Shown here in pieces: positions 10,068 through 18,767 of a stretch of 64,000 bases of DNA. The notes beneath the pieces were generated by a model, which ran no database searches, was not told the DNA's origin, and saw nothing but the letters and a program-made list of their open reading frames with translations. The stretch comes from Candidatus Manganitrophaceae bacterium (GTDB lineage Bacteria; Nitrospirota; Nitrospiria; SBBL01; JAADHI01): contig DUAG01000035.1 in assembly GCA_012960925.1 (NCBI GenBank), positions 57,238 to 121,237 of the forward strand. Direction: 5' to 3'. A program made the position numbers and the translations under genes. Positions within the stretch are counted from its first letter, which is position 1. Each line of letters begins with the position of its first letter.

Positions 10068-10919
10068 ATGTCTTATAAAATCCGGGTCAGAAAAGAAGCG
10101 TCGATACAGGCGTATGTCGCCCACTGGTCAGAGTCAATGCTTAATTGGGTGACCGCCAACTTAAAGCGGGTCATCTCTTTCATCGTCCTTATCGTTGTCA
10201 TAGGGGGCGCATTCCTTGCCGTAAAATACATGGCCGTGGGTTCGGATGAAAAGGCCACTGTACTAGAAACCGAAGCTTCCAGTCTGCTTCATGATCCTAT
10301 CCCTCTCCCGGAACCAATTGAAGAAGGGGAGGATCCCCCCGAAATTTTAACCCAGAAAGAGCGATATCAGAAGTCGGTCGAGCTTTATGGTGAGATCCTG
10401 GGAAAACATCCGGACACTCCAACCGCAATGATCGCCCAATACGAGATCGGGAATGTCTACTTTGAATTAGAAGAATTTGATCTGGCTTTAGAAGGGTATC
10501 GTACTTTTATTCAAAGGTATCCAGAAAAAAAAGATCTGGTTGCAATTGTTCAGCTTAAACTGGGATATCTTCAACAAAGAAGAGGGGATCACCAGAGCGC
10601 AAGAGATTCTTTTCGCGCGCTATACGAATCAGAGAGTGCGTGGAATCGGGATCAGGCCGGTTTTGAGTTGGCCCGGTCACTTGAAGAAGAAGGCACAGAG
10701 GAAAAGGCCAAGGAGATCTACGAAAAGATCTCAGAGGATTTCGCCCAATCTCCCTGGAGCGCAGAAGCCAAAGCCCGGTTTATTATGCTGACTTCATCTT
10801 TTGAAACAGACTCATCTTCTGACGATCTTTCCGCAGTCGAGGTCAGGGATGAGGCTGAAAAAGAAGCAGTCAAAGTAGAAGGTGAAGGTCTTGATGCGGA
10901 GAACGGACCGGTAGAATAA
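10068..10919 (+). CDS. Membrane-anchored tetratricopeptide repeat protein
   Basis: A 283-residue protein with one N-terminal membrane segment (VISFIVLIVVIGGAFLAVKYM, about 36-56), then a linker and TPR-like helical pairs (YQKSVELYGEILGKHPD, AQYEIGNVYFELEEFDLALEGY, QLKLGYLQQRRGDHQSARDSF, about 105-240) and an acidic tail. The plan of one anchor plus periplasmic TPRs resembles YfgM or the CpoB/YbgF group of envelope-assembly helpers; I do not assign it to one. GGAGAG lies ten bases before the ATG. It converges on the mltD-like gene with 36 bases between. Confidence 0.75.
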   Translation: MSYKIRVRKEASIQAYVAHWSESMLNWVTANLKRVISFIVLIVVIGGAFLAVKYMAVGSDEKATVLETEASSLLHDPIPLPEPIEEGEDPPEILTQKERYQKSVELYGEILGKHPDTPTAMIAQYEIGNVYFELEEFDLALEGYRTFIQRYPEKKDLVAIVQLKLGYLQQRRGDHQSARDSFRALYESESAWNRDQAGFELARSLEEEGTEEKAKEIYEKISEDFAQSPWSAEAKARFIMLTSSFETDSSSDDLSAVEVRDEAEKEAVKVEGEGLDAENGPVE

Positions 10920-10955
10920 TCTCAGCCCTGAGGTGAAGGCGGGTCGGTTGGTTCC

Positions 10956-12689
10956 TTACGGAATGACAAGATAATGTCCGGCCCGGATAATGCTGGTTTT
11001 TCTCAGCCGGTTGGCTTTGAGCAGTCGGCTCATTCTTATGGCGTATTTTCGTGCGATTGAACTAATCGTCTCACCCCTTCGGATGCGATGTTTATGTCCT
11101 CGACGGGTCGTCGTAAAACTTCTATTCGGGACAACAAGGGCCTGCCCCGGTTGAATCACGCTGGTTTTCCTGAGATGGTTGACTTGAAGAAGACGTCGTA
11201 GCGAAACGCGATATTTTCTTGCGATGGTGCTGAGCGATTCTCCCCGACGAACATGGTGGATGTCTGTATCGTCAAATCCATTACTGATTGTAAGACGTTG
11301 ACCCGCCCGGATGAAGCCCCGTCTCGAAAGGGAATTTGCAACAAAAAGTGCCTGCATGCTGACGCCATATTTACGTGCGATAGAAGAGACGGTTTCCCCT
11401 CTGCGAACCCGGTGCTTGAAGGTTTTTCCAATGACAACCTTCTTCTCTTTTTCAGGAGAAAAGTTTGCCAAAAAGATCTCTTTCCTCCCCACAGGAAGTT
11501 TAAGGCGGTAAATAGAGAGGTTCGGGGGGGTGATTGAACGCTTCAGTTCGGGATTGAATGTTTTGAGCTCCTTAAGGGAGATATTGGACGCCTTTGCAAT
11601 GGAACTCAGATAAGTCACTTGGCGGATGATCACCTCTTCGTGAGGAACCGGTTCCTCATATTTTACATGAAAGCCATATTTTTCAGGATCTTTAGCGATC
11701 AGGATGGCCGCCATGAATTTTGGAACGTAGTTGCGGGTTTCCCTGTGGATCCGCCTTGTTTTTCTGAGCTCCCAGAAATCTTTTGTCCGGGTCTTTCTGA
11801 GCGCCCGTCGAATCCGTCCTTCACCCGCATTATAAGAAGCCATTGCCAAGGGCCATGTGTCGAACATGCGATAGAGATCCTTGAGATATTTCGCGGCGGC
11901 GTGCGTGGACTTTACGGGATCGCGCCTTTCATCGATCCATCGATTAATTCTCAGGCCATAATTTTTCCCCGTCGCGCTAATAAACTGCCAAGGGCCTGAG
12001 GCCCTTGCACGGGAAAAGGCCTTTGGGTTAAAACCACTTTCAATCAAGGCGAGATAAACAAGGTCCTGAGGGAGGTCGTGCTCACGTAAGATCTCACGCA
12101 TCATGGGAACATAGCGGCCTGAGCGGACGAGCCATTTTTCAAAGTTCTTTCTGAGTCGCGTCTGGAAGAGGAGAATGTATTTATCGACAGCCTTGTTCTG
12201 GATAATTGGAATGTCATAGGTAACAACGGGAGTGGGGAGCGGTTCAATTTTTGGTGCTTCTGTTCGGATCTCTTCTCCAGACTCGGAGTGAAATCCATCG
12301 GACGGCGGGTGTGAATCTATTTCTTCCAGTTCCTCAAGGGGTGTCTGTTCACTCTTTTTGTCTGCTTCCTCGTTATTTGTGGCCTCGATTTCTTTGAGCA
12401 AGGCTTCGATGACAAGATCTGTGAAGGGTTTTAGAAGGATGGGTCCGGGAAGAACCGGCTGGTTATTAGAGGTTTCTTCTGGGGTTTCCCCAATTGTTTT
12501 ATCCAGAGCCTCAAATGAGGCTGCCGTGAATGGGATGAGAATGGTCGAATCCGGGATGATGGATTCATCAAAGGAATCTTCCGGAAGTCTGGCCGTGGTG
12601 CTTCCAAGCGGAGAGACAAAGGCAGACGCTCCAGGGGAGGAGACGAGAGGTAACAAGAGTAAAATGCCGATGATAAAATAATTACGCAA
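10956..12689 (-). CDS. mltD: Membrane-bound lytic murein transglycosylase D with three LysM domains
   Basis: Cleaves peptidoglycan glycan strands in the periplasm. From the TTG at 12689 it is 577 residues: signal peptide (NYFIIGILLLLPLVSSPGASA), a low-complexity acidic stretch, a lysozyme-like SLT domain (PQDLVYLALIESGFNPKAFS with the catalytic Glu, GPWQFISATGKNYGL, MASYNAGEGRIRRAL) and three LysM modules near the C-terminus, each beginning with (H/R)xxRRGExxSxIARKY. The TTG has AAGGGGG five bases upstream and places the signal peptide at the very N-terminus. An ATG at 12806 would add 39 unlikely residues before it. A promoter is visible at 12779-12806. Confidence 0.92.
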   Translation of the reverse strand: MRNYFIIGILLLLPLVSSPGASAFVSPLGSTTARLPEDSFDESIIPDSTILIPFTAASFEALDKTIGETPEETSNNQPVLPGPILLKPFTDLVIEALLKEIEATNNEEADKKSEQTPLEELEEIDSHPPSDGFHSESGEEIRTEAPKIEPLPTPVVTYDIPIIQNKAVDKYILLFQTRLRKNFEKWLVRSGRYVPMMREILREHDLPQDLVYLALIESGFNPKAFSRARASGPWQFISATGKNYGLRINRWIDERRDPVKSTHAAAKYLKDLYRMFDTWPLAMASYNAGEGRIRRALRKTRTKDFWELRKTRRIHRETRNYVPKFMAAILIAKDPEKYGFHVKYEEPVPHEEVIIRQVTYLSSIAKASNISLKELKTFNPELKRSITPPNLSIYRLKLPVGRKEIFLANFSPEKEKKVVIGKTFKHRVRRGETVSSIARKYGVSMQALFVANSLSRRGFIRAGQRLTISNGFDDTDIHHVRRGESLSTIARKYRVSLRRLLQVNHLRKTSVIQPGQALVVPNRSFTTTRRGHKHRIRRGETISSIARKYAIRMSRLLKANRLRKTSIIRAGHYLVIP

Positions 12690-12778
12690 AAAAACCCCCT
12701 TAAGAATTGTATTGCTTTGGCAGTCAGAACCCCAGACTAGGATGCTCGGAAGATTTTCCGATTGATGATGTTTCTCTA

Positions 12779-12806
12779 ATAATAACGAATATTCGATCAT
12801 TGTCAA
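12779..12806 (-). promoter_or_regulatory. Putative sigma70 promoter of the mltD-like gene
   Basis: Minus strand TTGACA (12806-12801), 16-base spacer, TATTAT (12784-12779), about 90 bases before the TTG start at 12689. This supports the downstream TTG start, because the longer ORF would begin within the promoter itself. Confidence 0.6.
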
Positions 12807-12847
12807 ATAAATTCACCATAAATTACCAATAAAGTCTTAAACATTCA

Positions 12848-12877
12848 TGGACATCCAGATGGATATTGGGCTAGATT
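12848..12877 (+). promoter_or_regulatory. Putative promoter of the efflux operon leader
   Basis: TGGACA (12848-12853), 18-base spacer, TAGATT (12872-12877). Transcription from about 12884 would begin just before the perfect hairpin at 12887-12909, so the structured leader would be the 5' end of the mRNA. Confidence 0.45.
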
Positions 12878-12883
12878 GTATCT

Positions 12884-13062
12884 TTCCAAGATCAACGATT
12901 GATCTTGGGGCAAACCGCCAAATCGCCTGAAAGACAAGGACAGAGGCCATTAAGGACGACCGAAGCGGTGAGTAGGCTGTTAGCCGATAACGCAGTATTA
13001 TCAGACGAATCGGCGGTTCCTAATTCCGCAATCGCGGAATTAGGAACCTTGATCGGCCTTGA
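12884..13062 (+). ncRNA. Structured leader RNA upstream of the efflux operon, riboswitch-like
   Basis: About 300 bases separate the predicted transcription start from the HlyD-type gene. They hold a perfect 10-bp hairpin (ccaagatcaa / ttgatcttgg, loop cga), a middle domain (about 12908-12995), and a perfect 15-bp hairpin (ggttcctaattccgc / gcggaattaggaacc, 4-base loop) near 13014-13047. The middle domain contains GGCAAACC, GGACAGAGGCC and GTAGGCTGTTAGCCGAT, which resemble, in order, parts of the GEMM (cyclic-di-GMP-I) aptamer. The core GCAAAGCC is not matched exactly, and the P1 pairing is not convincing. No U-run follows the last hairpin, so it is not a standard terminator. The structure is visible; the ligand is a guess. 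Confidence 0.35.
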
Positions 13063-13188
13063 TCCTTTGATGAACCTTTAGTAAGTTAGGGGAATTCTGA
13101 TCAGACCAAAAAGGGCTGTAAGCTTCATTTTACGAAAATATCCGGAATTCAGTCTTTATGTTAGGTTGCCACCGAAATTAAGCGAAAA

Positions 13189-14139
13189 ATGATGAAAAGT
13201 CGTCTCTTTTTTGTATTTATTATTTTTTCAGGACTGGTTTTTGCTTTTGCCGGAGTTCCTTTCTACAAAGCACCGGAGAAGCTGGATTATCTGGAAAGAG
13301 TGGGGCTGATCGAAGCAACGGAGGTCCACTTAAGCGCAAAGATCTCGGAACGGATCAAGGCATTGCCAGTTCAGGAAGGAGACCACGTTGCGGCCAATAC
13401 GCTTGTCGTACGACTGGATGACGAAGAAATGAAGGCCGAGGTCTTGCAGGCGGAGGCGAATGTTCGACGGGGTGAGGCGGAGTTGTTAAACGTAAAGGCA
13501 AAAATTGCGAAAGAGAAGGTCTACCTCAAGGAGGCAAAGCGAAACTTTAAACGGGTTTTCCACCTTCGAGAAGAAGAATTGGTTTCGATTTCCGACCTTG
13601 ACCATGTGCAAACCTTACTTGATCTTTCCAGGGCAGAGCTCCATGCTGAAAAAACCGCGCTTCATTCAGCAGAGGCAGACCTTGCAGAGCGGCAGGCCCA
13701 GCTCCGCCTGGTTCAGGTCAGAGTCAAAGAAGGGATGATCTACACGCCTATTTCCGGTGTTGTAACACTGCGGGCCTTTGAGGTGGGTGAGATGGTCTCA
13801 CCGGGCGTCACCATTCTGGCCATTATTGATCCCGAATCGATATGGGCGCGTGTCGATCTCGATGAAGGAGAGCTTGGAAAAATTCAACTGGGAAATCGGG
13901 CGGAGATTAGGGTCTCGTCCATGAAGGGAAGATCTTTTGAAGGAAGGGTTACCGAGATCGGCGAGGCCGGTGGATTTGCAACCCAGCGTGATACCACACG
14001 CGGGAGACAGGATATTAAAACATTTCGCATCAAAGTTCGGATTGCTTCTCCGACAGGTTTGTTGAAAGCAGGCATGACGGCAAAGGTTCGGATATTCTTC
14101 AAGGGTGCAATGGATGAGCGTCAGGTGGACAGGCAATAA
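13189..14139 (+). CDS. HlyD-family periplasmic adaptor (membrane fusion protein) of an ABC efflux system
   Basis: A 316-residue protein with an N-terminal membrane or signal segment (LFFVFIIFSGLVFAFAGVPF). A split barrel-sandwich/biotinyl-lipoyl-like half (VQEGDHVAANTLVVRLDDEEMKA) is followed by a coiled-coil hairpin (about 85-175) and the second lipoyl half (IYTPISGVVTLRAFEVGEMVSPG), then a beta-barrel part. It links an inner-membrane transporter to an outer-membrane channel. The stop overlaps the next ATG by one base, so the adaptor, ATPase and permease are one transcription unit. The structured leader precedes it. Confidence 0.88.
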   Translation: MMKSRLFFVFIIFSGLVFAFAGVPFYKAPEKLDYLERVGLIEATEVHLSAKISERIKALPVQEGDHVAANTLVVRLDDEEMKAEVLQAEANVRRGEAELLNVKAKIAKEKVYLKEAKRNFKRVFHLREEELVSISDLDHVQTLLDLSRAELHAEKTALHSAEADLAERQAQLRLVQVRVKEGMIYTPISGVVTLRAFEVGEMVSPGVTILAIIDPESIWARVDLDEGELGKIQLGNRAEIRVSSMKGRSFEGRVTEIGEAGGFATQRDTTRGRQDIKTFRIKVRIASPTGLLKAGMTAKVRIFFKGAMDERQVDRQ

Positions 14140-15176
14140 TGGCAAACGCGATTGTCGTTAAGGAATTGGTTAAGCGTTATGGTTCTCTGTACGCCGTCGA
14201 TCATATTAGTTTCGAGGTGACGGCGGGGGAGTGTTTTGGTTCGCTGGGTCCCAATGGCGCCGGAAAGACAACCTTGATCCGTATGCTAACAGGACTCATT
14301 CGGAAAACAGAAGGGGAAGCCTTTGTCGCCGGGCACAATGTTACCATAAATCCGGATCAGGTTCGCCGCGCGATTGGAGTGGTTTCCCAGGCAATGACGA
14401 CCGATCTTGATCTGAGCGGATGGGAAAACCTCGACATCTACGCGAGATATTATGAAGTTCCCCTGAGGGAGAGGAAGGCCCGAATCGGGATGCTCCTGGA
14501 CCTAATCGGATTGGCACCCCGGGCCGGAGATCTGGTTGCGACCTACTCAGGCGGGATGCGGCGGCGGCTTGAGATCGCGAGAGGATTGATTCACCATCCC
14601 AGAATCCTTTTCCTTGACGAACCGACCATTGGTCTTGATCCTCAGTCACGTCGTGTCGTGTGGGAATTGCTTCAGCAATTTCGCCGGGAAGAGGAATTAA
14701 CCGTTTTTTTGACGACGCATTATATGGATGAAGCAGATCTTCTTTGCGATCGTATTGCCATTATTGACAACGGGAAGATCATCACAATGAATACCCCCGA
14801 AAACCTCAAGAAGGAAATCCCAGGGAATGATATCATTAATGTGACATTCGAGGGGGGAAATACAAATGAACAGATTGAAACGATCATCGGGGAAGTAGAA
14901 TCCCTCCCTTTTGTTCATCAAGTCATCCGTCATCAAGGCGGAAAAAAAAACGAACCTGAGATTCTAAATATTTATTCCGACAATGGAGCGCAAGCTATTC
15001 CGATATTATTGAAAAGCCTGCAGGTGCGTGGAATGAAGGTCCTGGCGATGGGATTAAAACAGCAGACACTGGAGGACGTCTTTATCCACTATACCGGACG
15101 ATCCATTCGCTCGGAAGGCGGGCAAAAAGTAAATTATCTGATCGGCGCAGGATTACCGAGACGGTGGGGGAATTAA
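14139..15176 (+). CDS. ABC transporter ATP-binding protein (ABC-2 type, drug/NodI-like)
   Basis: The 345 residues contain Walker A (GPNGAGKTT, about 40), Q-loop region (VVSQAMTTDLDLSGWENL), signature (YSGGMRRRLEIARGL), Walker B (ILFLDEPTIGLDPQSRR) and H-loop (TTHYMDEADLLCDR). The C-terminal 110 residues form an extra domain of the DrrA/NodI kind, ending in an LEDVFIHYTGR element. It energises the permease encoded next. The neighbouring HlyD and TolC genes suggest export of a small molecule across both membranes; the substrate is unknown. Confidence 0.93.
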   Translation: MANAIVVKELVKRYGSLYAVDHISFEVTAGECFGSLGPNGAGKTTLIRMLTGLIRKTEGEAFVAGHNVTINPDQVRRAIGVVSQAMTTDLDLSGWENLDIYARYYEVPLRERKARIGMLLDLIGLAPRAGDLVATYSGGMRRRLEIARGLIHHPRILFLDEPTIGLDPQSRRVVWELLQQFRREEELTVFLTTHYMDEADLLCDRIAIIDNGKIITMNTPENLKKEIPGNDIINVTFEGGNTNEQIETIIGEVESLPFVHQVIRHQGGKKNEPEILNIYSDNGAQAIPILLKSLQVRGMKVLAMGLKQQTLEDVFIHYTGRSIRSEGGQKVNYLIGAGLPRRWGN

Positions 15177-15178
15177 AC

Positions 15179-16294
15179 ATGATGCGGGTTTGGGCCTTTG
15201 TTGAGCGGGATTTAAGGAAGTTCGTTCGGAACCCCCTGGCCATGTTCTCCACAATCCTGCTCCCGATTGTTTATCTCCTTATTATTGGAAACGCGTTTCA
15301 GGGGACACTCAAAAATTTGCCTCTGGCCGTGGTCGATCTGGATCATGGCCCATATTCGAGGCGAATGCTGGACCGTCTTTATTCGATTGAGGCCGGCCCG
15401 AAAACCATTCGCGTCATTGCTGAATATGATCCGGCGGTGGCGGAGGCCGATGTTCGATCCGGAAAATTGAAAGGGGCGTTGATTATCCCGCCTCATTTTT
15501 CAAGAGACATTTTGCGTGGGACCGGTCCTCAGCTCGGCCTGCTCCTTGACAATACCGATTCGGTGGCTGCAATCGCCCTGAACCAGGCCGTGTCAGGGGC
15601 GCTCGCTTTTCTGGAGATTGACTCTGTCCCGATTCGTGCCGACTTAAAGGCGCCACGTGTTCTTCCTGTCGAATTGTACCGGAGAATTGACTATGATGCT
15701 TCGATTGTTCCGGGGGCGGTCATCATGTCCATTTTTATGGGGGCGATGATCACAGGGGCCTTCAACCTGGTGATGGACCGCTACCTCGGGGTTCATGAAT
15801 CCTATCTTTCTACCCCCCTAACAAGAAGAGATATCGTACTTGGAATCATGATCTCCGGCGTTCTCGTCACAACACTTGTGGGACTCTTTGTTCTGGGTGC
15901 TGGAATCTGGCTGACCGGGTTGCCGGTAGCGGGCGGCGCGGCTTCTTTTTTTGCTGTCCTTCTGGTGATTGTCCTGACGGCCCTGGGTCTTTTAGGGATG
16001 ATGTGTATACTCATGTCGCGTGTTGACCACCCCAGGATTGTCGGTCTGTTTGGTGGATTCCTGAATATCATTCTCTTCTTTCCAAGCGGTGCAGTGTATC
16101 CGATTGAGAGTTTTCCACCCTGGCTGCGTGCGTTTACACGATACAACCCGGAGACCTATGCCGTTCACGCATTAAAGTCAATTCTTTTCAAAGGGGCACA
16201 ATGGGATGCCATTCAGGGCGATCTTGCTTTCCTGGGGGGCTTCACTCTGGTGATGTTTCTTTTATCAACCTGGATGTATAGGAGAACACTTTAA
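15179..16294 (+). CDS. ABC-2 type permease
   Basis: A 371-residue permease: one N-terminal membrane segment (FSTILLPIVYLLIIGNAF), a periplasmic domain of about 140 residues (VAVVDLDHG...) and five C-terminal segments (VIMSIFMGAMITGAFNLV, VLVTTLVGLFVLGAGIWL, FFAVLLVIVLTALGLLGMMC, IVGLFGGFLNIILFFPSG, LAFLGGFTLVMFLLSTWM). This is the YhhJ/YbhR layout. The ATG at 15179, with GGGGG upstream, is preferred over a GTG at 15164 that lies inside the ATPase gene. The TAA stop shares its last base with the left end of family A element A3. Confidence 0.9.
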   Translation: MMRVWAFVERDLRKFVRNPLAMFSTILLPIVYLLIIGNAFQGTLKNLPLAVVDLDHGPYSRRMLDRLYSIEAGPKTIRVIAEYDPAVAEADVRSGKLKGALIIPPHFSRDILRGTGPQLGLLLDNTDSVAAIALNQAVSGALAFLEIDSVPIRADLKAPRVLPVELYRRIDYDASIVPGAVIMSIFMGAMITGAFNLVMDRYLGVHESYLSTPLTRRDIVLGIMISGVLVTTLVGLFVLGAGIWLTGLPVAGGAASFFAVLLVIVLTALGLLGMMCILMSRVDHPRIVGLFGGFLNIILFFPSGAVYPIESFPPWLRAFTRYNPETYAVHALKSILFKGAQWDAIQGDLAFLGGFTLVMFLLSTWMYRRTL

Positions 16295-16536
16295 GGAAGC
16301 TCTAGTTAAGTCTGGATTGGATTGTTCTGGAGATGAAATGTTTCGATTCAAGGCGCGAATCGCAGGGAATAGCCTGTTATTTGGAAGAACCACGCCCCGA
16401 AGGCGAGGATTCTTCGACACGAAACGAAAAAGATCTTTAATCTGTATTCGCTCGCTATGCGTGTTCAAGATTTGTAACACAGAAGCGGGGCATTTTAGCC
16501 CTGAAAAAATAATTCATGACATAATTAGAGGTTCCT
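16294..16536 (+). repeat. Family A inverted-repeat element, copy A3 (long form)
   Basis: A 243-bp copy. Ends aggaagctctagttaagtc and gacataattagaggttcct are imperfect inverted repeats. Compared with A2 it carries an extra internal module of about 85 bases (ggaagaaccacgccccgaag ... ctgtattcgctcgct). It fills the whole gap between the permease stop codon and the tolC start at 16542, so it is probably transcribed within the efflux mRNA. Its right edge (cctaaagg) supplies or borders the tolC ribosome-binding site. Confidence 0.85.
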
Positions 16537-16541
16537 AAAGG

Positions 16542-17870
16542 ATGGAGACAATGACAGGCAAAGAGATACCGTGGTTCATTGTGGTAATTGGAGGTATTTT
16601 TGTTTTGCAGTTCGGAGGAGTACCCGCTTTCGCTGCACGAACCGTTACGCTCGAAGAGGCCTATCATTTGGCCTTGGAAAAGAGCGAATTCATCCTGATG
16701 TCCGAGGAAGATGTCATGCAGGCTGAAGATGAGAAAAATCGTGCAAGAAGCGCCCTCTTTCCTTCAATAAAGGCAGATCTGAATTATCAACGTCGTGTGG
16801 AGTCCAAATCTACAGGAACCTTCCTTTTAAGGTCTGAAGTGAATGAAGATGTTCAGGTTACGGTGACCCAAGAGCTTTATTCCGGCGGTCGCGCAATGGC
16901 AATCTTGCGAAAGTCAAACCTTGGAATACGAGGAAAGATATTCAGTCTTCGCCTGACGGGAGAGGATCTTCTCTTTAATATTGCACAGGCTTATTACGAG
17001 GCATTAAAAGCGAAGAATAATGTCAGGATCGAAGAAAAAGAAGTAAGGCGATTAGAAGTGCATCGTCGAAGTGCAGCAAAACGCGTTCAGGTTGGGGAAG
17101 CGACGAAATTGGTCTTGTTGCAGGCGGAGACGGAGTTATCGGGCGCAAAGGCGAAACGGGTCCGGGTAAAAAATACCTTTTCTGAAGCGAAAGATCAAGT
17201 AGCTCTTCTGGCGAGGATCGAGGGGTCTTTTGATCTGGTTGCCCCTGGCGAGATTCCCCTTCCGGATCGATTGGAAGAAGAATGGCTCATGACCGCTGAA
17301 GAGAATCGCTATGACCTCAAGCAAAGCACGATCGATATTGATACTGCCCAAGAAGACATTCTTGTGGCCAAAGGAAGTTTTTATCCCTCTCTCTCGCTTG
17401 AAGCCTCGTATCAATATAGGGATCAGGATCCACAAGGATCATTCCTGATCCAAGATGATGTATGGGCCGTTGCCAAGCTGTCGATTCCTATTTTTGATGG
17501 CATGCTCCGGAATGCGAAACTGGCGCAGGCAAGGTCAAGGTCCCGGCAAAGGAAACTCCGGAAGGAACTTCTGAAGGATGAGATTTCTGTCGAGGTCCGC
17601 CGGTCACTGTTGAACCTGATGACCCTGATGGGAGAGGTTGTGCATTTGAAGGAGAGGGTCCGGTTTGCGAGTGAAACTTTCTCTCTTGCATCGCGTCAGT
17701 TTGACGTTGGCCTGGGAACCAGCCTTGAGGTTTTGGATGCCAATGCAACGCTCCTCGACGCGGAACGTCAGCTTTCGAATACCCGCTTTGACCGGGAGAT
17801 TGCGATATTACAATTGAAGAAGAGCGGTGGAGTTTTTTCTCCGGTGGCTAATATCGGAAGCACTGAATAA
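16542..17870 (+). CDS. tolC: TolC-family outer membrane efflux protein
   Basis: A 442-residue outer membrane channel with a signal peptide (WFIVVIGGIFVLQFGGVPAFA) and two OEP repeats: TVTLEEAYHLALEKSE..., Q-rich helices, and a second half with SQFDVGLGTSLEVLDANATLLDAERQLSNT near the C-terminus. It would complete the HlyD/ABC/TolC tripartite exporter. The start has AAAGG just upstream at the edge of element A3. The last codons (gga-agc-act-gaa-taa) lie inside the end of element A4, so the final four residues and the stop are repeat-derived. The gene is thus bracketed by inverted family A copies. Confidence 0.93.
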   Translation: METMTGKEIPWFIVVIGGIFVLQFGGVPAFAARTVTLEEAYHLALEKSEFILMSEEDVMQAEDEKNRARSALFPSIKADLNYQRRVESKSTGTFLLRSEVNEDVQVTVTQELYSGGRAMAILRKSNLGIRGKIFSLRLTGEDLLFNIAQAYYEALKAKNNVRIEEKEVRRLEVHRRSAAKRVQVGEATKLVLLQAETELSGAKAKRVRVKNTFSEAKDQVALLARIEGSFDLVAPGEIPLPDRLEEEWLMTAEENRYDLKQSTIDIDTAQEDILVAKGSFYPSLSLEASYQYRDQDPQGSFLIQDDVWAVAKLSIPIFDGMLRNAKLAQARSRSRQRKLRKELLKDEISVEVRRSLLNLMTLMGEVVHLKERVRFASETFSLASRQFDVGLGTSLEVLDANATLLDAERQLSNTRFDREIAILQLKKSGGVFSPVANIGSTE

Positions 17871-18113
17871 ATCATGAATTGATTTTTCAGGGCAAAAATG
17901 TACCGCTTCTGTGTTGCAAATCTTGAACACGCATAGCAAGCGTGCGGAGTTAGCGAGCGAATACAGACTAAAGATCTTTTTCGTTTCGTGTCGAAGAATC
18001 CTCGCCTTCGGGGCGTGGTTCTTCCAAATAAAAGGCTATTCCCTGCGATTTGTGTCTTAAATCGAAACATAAGATCTCCTGAAAATTCAACCCAGACTTA
18101 ATCAGAGCTCCCT
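17856..18113 (-). repeat. Family A inverted-repeat element, copy A4 (long form)
   Basis: About 258 bp, inverted relative to A3. Ends ggaagcactgaataaatc (overlapping the tolC stop) and gacttaatcagagctccct match the family termini. It has the same internal module as A3 plus 15 extra bases (around gcaagcgtgcggagtt) that A3 lacks. With its flanks it fills the 308-base gap 17871-18178; the only other thing there is the ribosome-binding site of the next gene. Confidence 0.85.
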
Positions 18114-18178
18114 ATAGTTACTCCTTGAAATTGTTCTTTCTCCTTTGTATTATGATGAAGCGACCGGGGAGAGTGGAG

Positions 18179-18751
18179 ATGCGCTATGCCTGCCACAGGA
18201 CATCAGAAGAGGGGGAACTTCCCCGAATTCTGTTTTACTCGGTCCTCCTCCACTATGTTGTTTTCTACATTATGTTCGGAAATCCCTTCCTGATTCAGAG
18301 ACCTTCTGAGGGGACTTCCCCGGGTGCGCGTTTCTTTGATGTTCAGTTGCTTTCTCCGCCTCCGCAAGCGCCGCCCGGCGGACCAAAACCTGTGCCGGTG
18401 AATCGGAATATATCGCTTGGCGGAAGTCAGGTAAACTTGACTGAAGCAGAAATATCCCGGCTCTTTGAAGTCCCGGAAGGTTTTCGCGATGGAAAGGCGC
18501 TGCCTGTGGCCTCCAAACCTCCTTCCGTGGTCGATCAGTCCCTTGATGATGGGATCAGCGTCGTCGATCGAGTCAACACACCGCCCGAAGCCGAACAGAT
18601 AAGCGTCCTCAAAAGTACGACAAAAGATCTTCCCGCAAATGTGACCGGACCTGACGATTGCCTTTTGAAAGTTGTCGGCATGGTCTGTCCGAACGGAGAT
18701 GCGGCCTGCATCGCTGCCTACAAGGAATTCTGCGCCAGCCTGGCAAAGTAA
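18179..18751 (+). CDS. Unknown single-span membrane protein with proline-rich region and C-terminal cysteines
   Basis: 190 residues from the ATG at 18179, which has GGGGAG eight bases upstream; an upstream in-frame start at 18125 lacks such a site. There is one hydrophobic segment (ILFYSVLLHYVVFYIMFG, about 17-34), then a proline/glycine-rich stretch (LLSPPPQAPPGGPKPVPV) and a C-terminus with four cysteines in about 26 residues (DDCLLKV, VCPNGDAACIAAYKEFC). The TonB-like layout of one anchor followed by Pro-rich sequence is noted, but there is no TonB C-terminal domain. I recognise no family. Confidence 0.6.
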   Translation: MRYACHRTSEEGELPRILFYSVLLHYVVFYIMFGNPFLIQRPSEGTSPGARFFDVQLLSPPPQAPPGGPKPVPVNRNISLGGSQVNLTEAEISRLFEVPEGFRDGKALPVASKPPSVVDQSLDDGISVVDRVNTPPEAEQISVLKSTTKDLPANVTGPDDCLLKVVGMVCPNGDAACIAAYKEFCASLAK

Positions 18752-18767
18752 AGAGTTGTTCTCTCAC

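Noticed and set aside
12908..12995. Firm assignment as a cyclic-di-GMP-I riboswitch
   Set aside because: The GCAAAGCC core and the closing P1 helix do not match well enough by eye; reported only as riboswitch-like.
13014..13047. 15-bp perfect hairpin as a rho-independent terminator
   Set aside because: No T-run follows it (ttgatcgg), so it was kept as part of the structured leader only.
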